Source: Deltaproteobacteria bacterium
GTDB lineage: Bacteria; Desulfobacterota; Desulfobaccia; Desulfobaccales; 0-14-0-80-60-11
Length of the DNA stretch: 17,698 nucleotides
Assembly: GCA_023381945.1 (NCBI GenBank)
Contig: JAMCQY010000352.1
Span: forward strand, 1-17,698
Direction of reading: 5' to 3'
Part shown: piece after piece, positions 14,567 to 17,698 of the stretch
Position numbering within the stretch: the stretch's first letter is position 1
How the letters are laid out: every line of letters starts with the position of its first letter
Translations under genes and position numbers: made by a program
Notes under the pieces: generated by a model
What the model was told of the DNA's origin: nothing
What the model saw: only the letters and a program-made list of their open reading frames with translations
The model's database searches: none

Positions 14567-16579
14567 TTATTTCGGCAGGAGGACCAAGTCCACCAGCGGT
14601 TCCAGGTCGTCGGCCAGGACGATTTCGAGGCCTTCTTTGACTTCGGGTTCAAGGTCGTTGATATCCACTTCGTTCTTTTTGGGGAAGACCACGACTTTGA
14701 CGCCGGCGCGTTGGGCGGCGAGGATCTTTTCCCGGATGCCGCTGACCGGGAGGAGCCGGCCGGACAGGGTGAGTTCGCCGCTTAAGGCAACGTCCCGGCG
14801 GGCCGGGCGGCCCGTTAAGAGCGAGAGCAACGCCAGGGCAATGGTGACCCCGGCGGAGGGGCCTTCCTTGGGGATGGCGCCGGAGGGCAGGTGGATATGG
14901 AGGTCGCTGTCGCTGAAGAAGCCGGGGTCGAGGCCGAAGTGCTCGGCCCGGCTGCGGATGTAGCTTAAAGCGGTTTGGGCCGACTCCTGCATGACGCTGC
15001 CCAAAGAGCCGGTGAGGATCAGTTGTTTGTGGCCCTTCATGCGGGAGGCTTCCACAAAAATGATCTCGCCGCCGAACTCGGTCCAGACGAGCCCGGTGGT
15101 CACGCCCACCTGGTTGCCGGCTTCGGCCACTTCGTGGGCGAACTTGCGGGGACCGAGGAATTTTTCCACCAGGACCTCGTCCACGGTGAGGGCGCAGGAT
15201 TTACCCTTGTCCTGGAGGCAGATGCGGGCCAACTTGCGGCAGACATTGGCGATTTCCCGCTCCAGGTTCCTAAGCCCCGCCTCCCGGGTGTAATCACCGA
15301 TGATCTTGGCAACCGCGGCGTCGGTGAAATCGAGGCCCAGGTGTTGCAGACCGTGTTCCCGCAGTTGCCGGGGGATGAGGTAATTTTTGGCGATCTTGAC
15401 CTTTTCGGCCTCGGTGTAGCCGGGGAAGTAAATGACTTCCAGCCGGTCCAGCAAAGGAGCGGGGAGCTTTTCCACCACATTGGCGGTGGTGATGAACATG
15501 GCGCCGGAGAGGTCGAAGGGCACGTCCAGATAGTGGTCCACAAAGTGGCTGTTCTGCTCAGGGTCGAGGATTTCCAGGAGCACGGACGCCGGGTCGCCGC
15601 GGAAGTCCTGGCCGATCTTGTCGATTTCGTCCAGCATGAAGACGGGGTTTTTGACTTCCAGGCGCTTCAGTTCATTGATGATGCGGCCGGGCATGGCGCC
15701 CACATAAGTGCGCCGGTGGCCGCGCAGCTCCGCTTCGTCCCGGAGGCCCGCCAGGGAGAGGCGCACGAATTTGCGCTCCAGGGCCTCGGCGATGGCCCGG
15801 CCGATGGAGGTCTTGCCGACGCCGGGAGGGCCGGCGAAACAGAGGATGGGCCCGCGATTCATCTGTAAATGCCTTTTTCTCTCGACGATCTCCCGCACCG
15901 TGTCCCGCAGTTCGTCCAGCTTAATGGGCTTGGAGAGGTAGTGGGCCGCCCCCTTCTTCAGGGCGTCCACCGCGGTGCTCACCGTGGCGTAGCCGGTGAC
16001 CATGATGATCTCGGTGTGGGGGGCGATTTGCTTGACGGACTCCAGGAGTTGCAGGCCGTCCATCTTCTCCATCTTCAGGTCGGTGAGAACGACGTCGAAC
16101 TCCTGGTTTTTAACTTTTTCCAGGGCCTCCATGCCGTTGGCCGCGGTGGCGACCTGATGGCCTTCCTTGCGGAGGATGTATTCCAGGTTGGTGCGGGCGA
16201 TTTCCTCGTCGTCCACCACCAGGACCTGGGAGGTCTGAAGGCTGCAGAGGGTGCGGACCGCCAGATACTCCAGGATGCGTTCCTTGACGTGTTTCAGGCC
16301 GTAATGCTGGGCCTCGAGGAGGCGTTCGGCCCGTTTCAGGTCCAGATTGTCTTCGGTAACTTTATTCCAGGGCAGCGAGATCAGGAAATCGAGATAATTG
16401 AGGCCGATGGTGTATTCCGCCACCGAAGGGTCGGTCTTGTCCAGCCGCTCCAATTCCTTCCGGGCCACCTGCGCCACCGGTTCAGGCAAGTTGGCCCTTT
16501 GCACCGCGGCCTTAAGATCCGCCAGTTCGTGGTCCGGCTTGGGGGGGCGCTCCTCTTCAGTTTTGCGGAAAAAAACCAT
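14567..16579 (-). CDS. Lon-type ATP-dependent protease with an inserted response-regulator receiver domain
   Basis: The 670-residue protein lacks the N-terminal substrate-binding Lon domain; it begins with the helical arm (about 18-110, including AEYTIGLNYLDFLISLPWNK). Where a normal Lon passes directly from ILEYLAVR to the AAA+ core, about 130 residues are inserted. They form a receiver at about 118-232 with Asp123/Asp124, phospho-acceptor Asp167 (LTDLKM), Thr195 and Lys217. The AAA+ module follows: GPPGVGKT (250-257) and VFMLDEID (313-320). The peptidase domain has catalytic Ser575 in PKEGPSAG and Lys618, 43 residues apart as in E. coli Lon (Ser679/Lys722). All catalytic residues are kept, so it should be an active protease whose ATPase may be gated by phosphorylation. 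The ATG has GAGG about 6 bases upstream. The receiver is closely related to that of the NtrC-type regulator upstream in the window. Confidence 0.95.
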   Translation of the reverse strand: MVFFRKTEEERPPKPDHELADLKAAVQRANLPEPVAQVARKELERLDKTDPSVAEYTIGLNYLDFLISLPWNKVTEDNLDLKRAERLLEAQHYGLKHVKERILEYLAVRTLCSLQTSQVLVVDDEEIARTNLEYILRKEGHQVATAANGMEALEKVKNQEFDVVLTDLKMEKMDGLQLLESVKQIAPHTEIIMVTGYATVSTAVDALKKGAAHYLSKPIKLDELRDTVREIVERKRHLQMNRGPILCFAGPPGVGKTSIGRAIAEALERKFVRLSLAGLRDEAELRGHRRTYVGAMPGRIINELKRLEVKNPVFMLDEIDKIGQDFRGDPASVLLEILDPEQNSHFVDHYLDVPFDLSGAMFITTANVVEKLPAPLLDRLEVIYFPGYTEAEKVKIAKNYLIPRQLREHGLQHLGLDFTDAAVAKIIGDYTREAGLRNLEREIANVCRKLARICLQDKGKSCALTVDEVLVEKFLGPRKFAHEVAEAGNQVGVTTGLVWTEFGGEIIFVEASRMKGHKQLILTGSLGSVMQESAQTALSYIRSRAEHFGLDPGFFSDSDLHIHLPSGAIPKEGPSAGVTIALALLSLLTGRPARRDVALSGELTLSGRLLPVSGIREKILAAQRAGVKVVVFPKKNEVDINDLEPEVKEGLEIVLADDLEPLVDLVLLPK

Positions 16580-16898
16580 GTTAGACCTCGTTGATCAGTG
16601 GTCAGCAGCCAGTAAAAAACTAATAAAAACCCTGTCGTTCTTTCGGGCCTGCCGCGTCGCGTTTATACAGCGGGGGCAGAGGCCCGCCCTCCTAGGCTGT
16701 GCAGCAATTTTGGCAGGCTGGAAAGCGATGTGCTACTAAAAACGGTCCTACCAATTTTTCTCAAAAATTTAATGAATTCTAATTTTCAGTATAGAGGAAA
16801 AGTCGATGCTAATCAACTTAACGGTGATCGGCTGAAAATTTTAATTCAATGATTTTCTTAGATAATTTTTTGTAACCACATACTGTGAAGTCCAGGTG
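16580..16898. other. Intergenic region upstream of the Lon-type gene; AT-rich right part with a long imperfect inverted repeat
   Basis: No gene is seen. A GCAGGCTGGAAAGC repeat unit lies at 16713-16736. Beyond it the sequence turns AT-rich. AATGAATTCTAATTTTCAG (16771-16789) and CTGAAAATTTTAATTCAAT (16833-16851) form an imperfect inverted repeat of about 19 bases separated by 43 bases. No convincing promoter for the Lon-type gene was found. Confidence 0.5.
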
Positions 16899-16911
16899 TT
16901 GCGATTTGCAA
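16899..16911. promoter_or_regulatory. Upstream activator site 1 (TTGCG-ATT-TGCAA)
   Basis: Inverted repeat TTGCGATTTGCAA, one arm mismatch from TTGCA-N3-TGCAA. It is centred about 207 bases upstream of the predicted sigma54 transcription start, a normal distance for an enhancer. Confidence 0.55.
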
Positions 16912-16928
16912 TCTCCAGGCGGTGATTG

Positions 16929-16941
16929 TTACACTTTGCAC
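16929..16941. promoter_or_regulatory. Upstream activator site 2 (TTACA-CTT-TGCAC)
   Basis: TTACACTTTGCAC is a weaker copy, with two arm differences. Its centre is 30 bases from site 1, close to three helical turns, so two regulator dimers could sit on the same face of the DNA. Confidence 0.45.
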
Positions 16942-16996
16942 GTTCATGAATAACTATTTGATTTAATTAATAAATAAAATTGATGAAATTTTGCCG

Positions 16997-17009
16997 TTGC
17001 AATGTGCAA
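16997..17009. promoter_or_regulatory. Upstream activator site 3 (TTGCA-ATG-TGCAA)
   Basis: TTGCAATGTGCAA is a perfect inverted repeat with a three-base spacer, centred about 109 bases upstream of the predicted transcription start. Confidence 0.6.
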
Positions 17010-17086
17010 TGGCTAAACAAAAAGCCGATTCAGATTATTATCATAATTTACTCGTCTTTTCAGCTACTTATCCATATCAGCCATTT

Positions 17087-17102
17087 TGGCAAGGTTTTTG
17101 TA
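17087..17102 (+). promoter_or_regulatory. Sigma54-type promoter
   Basis: TGGCAAGGTTTTTGTA matches the -24/-12 pattern TGGCACG-N4-TTGCW. GG at 17088-17089 is separated by exactly 10 bases from the -12 G at 17100. The -12 C is replaced by T. Transcription would begin near 17112, about 30 bases before the next start codon. The three upstream sites support it. Confidence 0.62.
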
Positions 17103-17142
17103 TCTTAAATGTTCGAGAGCAAATCAGGCCAGGATGGAAATT

Positions 17143-17698
17143 ATGAAGGACCAAGAGAACAACAACAAAAAGGCGGACAAGGCAGGGGCGGCGATGCCGG
17201 CCTTTTCCATGAGCCAGGCCGCCGCGGATGGCCGGTCCTCCCAGGTAAAGCGCAAAATCCTGGTGGTGGGCAAAGGCTCCAGTTTTACACCTGCGGTGCT
17301 GGATTATGCCACGAATCTGGCCCAGCGGTTGGGCTACGACCTCATTGGCATGAACCTCAACCCCGGCCTGGAGCAGATGGGCAAATTCTTTTCGCCTTAC
17401 AACCTGCGCCTGCGTAGCAAGTTCACCCAACAGGCCAAGGCGGCCTGGGAGATGGTGCGGCCCGGCTTGCGGGAGCAGGGGATCAGGGGCGAGCACGTGG
17501 TGAAATTCACCGAAGTGGCCGAGGCCGTCAAGGACCTGAATCACGAGGTCAAGCGGATCGATTTCGTGATCACCGACGTGGGTATTAAAAGCGAGGAGAT
17601 CACCGGAGAGATTCCTCTCCCGGTCTTCAGCATTTCCGGATACGAAGGAGAAGACATCATGGCAAAGGAACAGGAAGCGAACAGGCGGAAGTTGATAG
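17143..17698 (+). CDS. UspA-like (HUP-fold) protein, 3' end outside the window
   Basis: The frame is open from ATG 17143 to the right edge with no stop, giving 185 complete codons. AGGA at 17131-17134 lies 8 bases before this ATG; another in-frame ATG at 17134 is possible but has no room for its own ribosome binding site. About 35 residues of a charged, flexible N-terminus (MKDQENNNKKADK) precede a UspA-like opening KRKILVVGKGSSFTPAVLDYATNLAQ, here interrupted by one line of thought: strand IL(V)VVG at about 39-43, then a helix to about 62. A second strand DLIGMNLN follows, as in one half of a Usp domain. The usual Usp Asp after the first strand is replaced by Gly/Lys. The C-terminal ATP motif is not seen in the visible part. 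It is probably expressed from the sigma54-type promoter upstream. Function unknown. Confidence 0.65.
   Translation, partial: MKDQENNNKKADKAGAAMPAFSMSQAAADGRSSQVKRKILVVGKGSSFTPAVLDYATNLAQRLGYDLIGMNLNPGLEQMGKFFSPYNLRLRSKFTQQAKAAWEMVRPGLREQGIRGEHVVKFTEVAEAVKDLNHEVKRIDFVITDVGIKSEEITGEIPLPVFSISGYEGEDIMAKEQEANRRKLI

Noticed and set aside
14975..16594. Two long plus-strand open frames (297 and 241 codons) opposite the Lon-type gene
   Set aside because: They lie wholly antisense to a gene with complete Lon and receiver motifs. Their His/Gly/Val-rich composition is what GC-rich third-position bias produces on the opposite strand.
17109..17417. Plus-strand frame of 102 codons starting at 17109
   Set aside because: It is out of frame with the UspA-like coding sequence, which has a better ribosome binding site and a recognisable fold pattern and stays open to the window edge.

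Overview
The window is GC-rich bacterial chromosome with tightly packed genes. It most likely comes from a sulfate-reducing or syntrophic member of the Desulfobacterota (former Deltaproteobacteria). That is an inference from gene content: an AmmeMemoRadiSam enzyme, anaerobic-type cobalamin tail genes, a TauE/TIGR02186/Usp operon, NtrC-type two-component genes and extra Lon-type proteases. No rRNA or tRNA is present to confirm it.

Layout from left to right. (1) Positions 1-2106 hold the 3' part of a radical SAM gene (amrS-like) and a convergent SGNH-hydrolase-like membrane-anchored protein. (2) Positions 2193-5709 form a cobalamin late-assembly cluster: cobO on the minus strand, and cobU-cobT-cobS on the plus strand. 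Together they adenosylate the corrin, activate the aminopropanol arm, activate the lower ligand base and join the two. (3) Positions 5728-7298 hold prfB (release factor 2), with the classic autoregulatory +1 frameshift, followed by a possible 22-residue membrane peptide and a strong terminator. (4) Positions 7446-9814 hold a coupled minus-strand operon: a TauE/SafE transporter, a TIGR02186 membrane-anchored protein and a universal stress protein, with a good sigma70 promoter and a terminator. (5) Positions 10185-12982 hold a histidine kinase and NtrC-family response regulator pair with overlapping genes. (6) Positions 12983-14566 are a repeat-rich scar with a broken IS4-family transposase. (7) Positions 14567-16579 encode a Lon-type protease with a receiver domain spliced between its N-terminal arm and its AAA+ module. 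(8) Positions 16580-17698 are an AT-rich control region with a sigma54-type promoter and three upstream inverted-repeat sites, driving a UspA-like gene that runs off the window.

The most interesting part is the right half. The Lon receiver is closely related (about 47% identity by hand alignment) to the receiver of the neighbouring NtrC-type regulator, so one kinase may control both transcription and proteolysis. A TTGCA-N3-TGCAA motif occurs three times upstream of the sigma54-type promoter and once between the TauE operon and the kinase gene. It is a candidate binding site for the regulator encoded here. The proposed circuit is: kinase -> NtrC-type regulator -> sigma54 promoter of the UspA-like gene, with a phospho-gated Lon protease alongside. 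The domain layout and motifs are visible in the sequence; the wiring is inference.

Several families of short palindromic repeats are scattered between genes. One family lies at both ends of the transposase relic.
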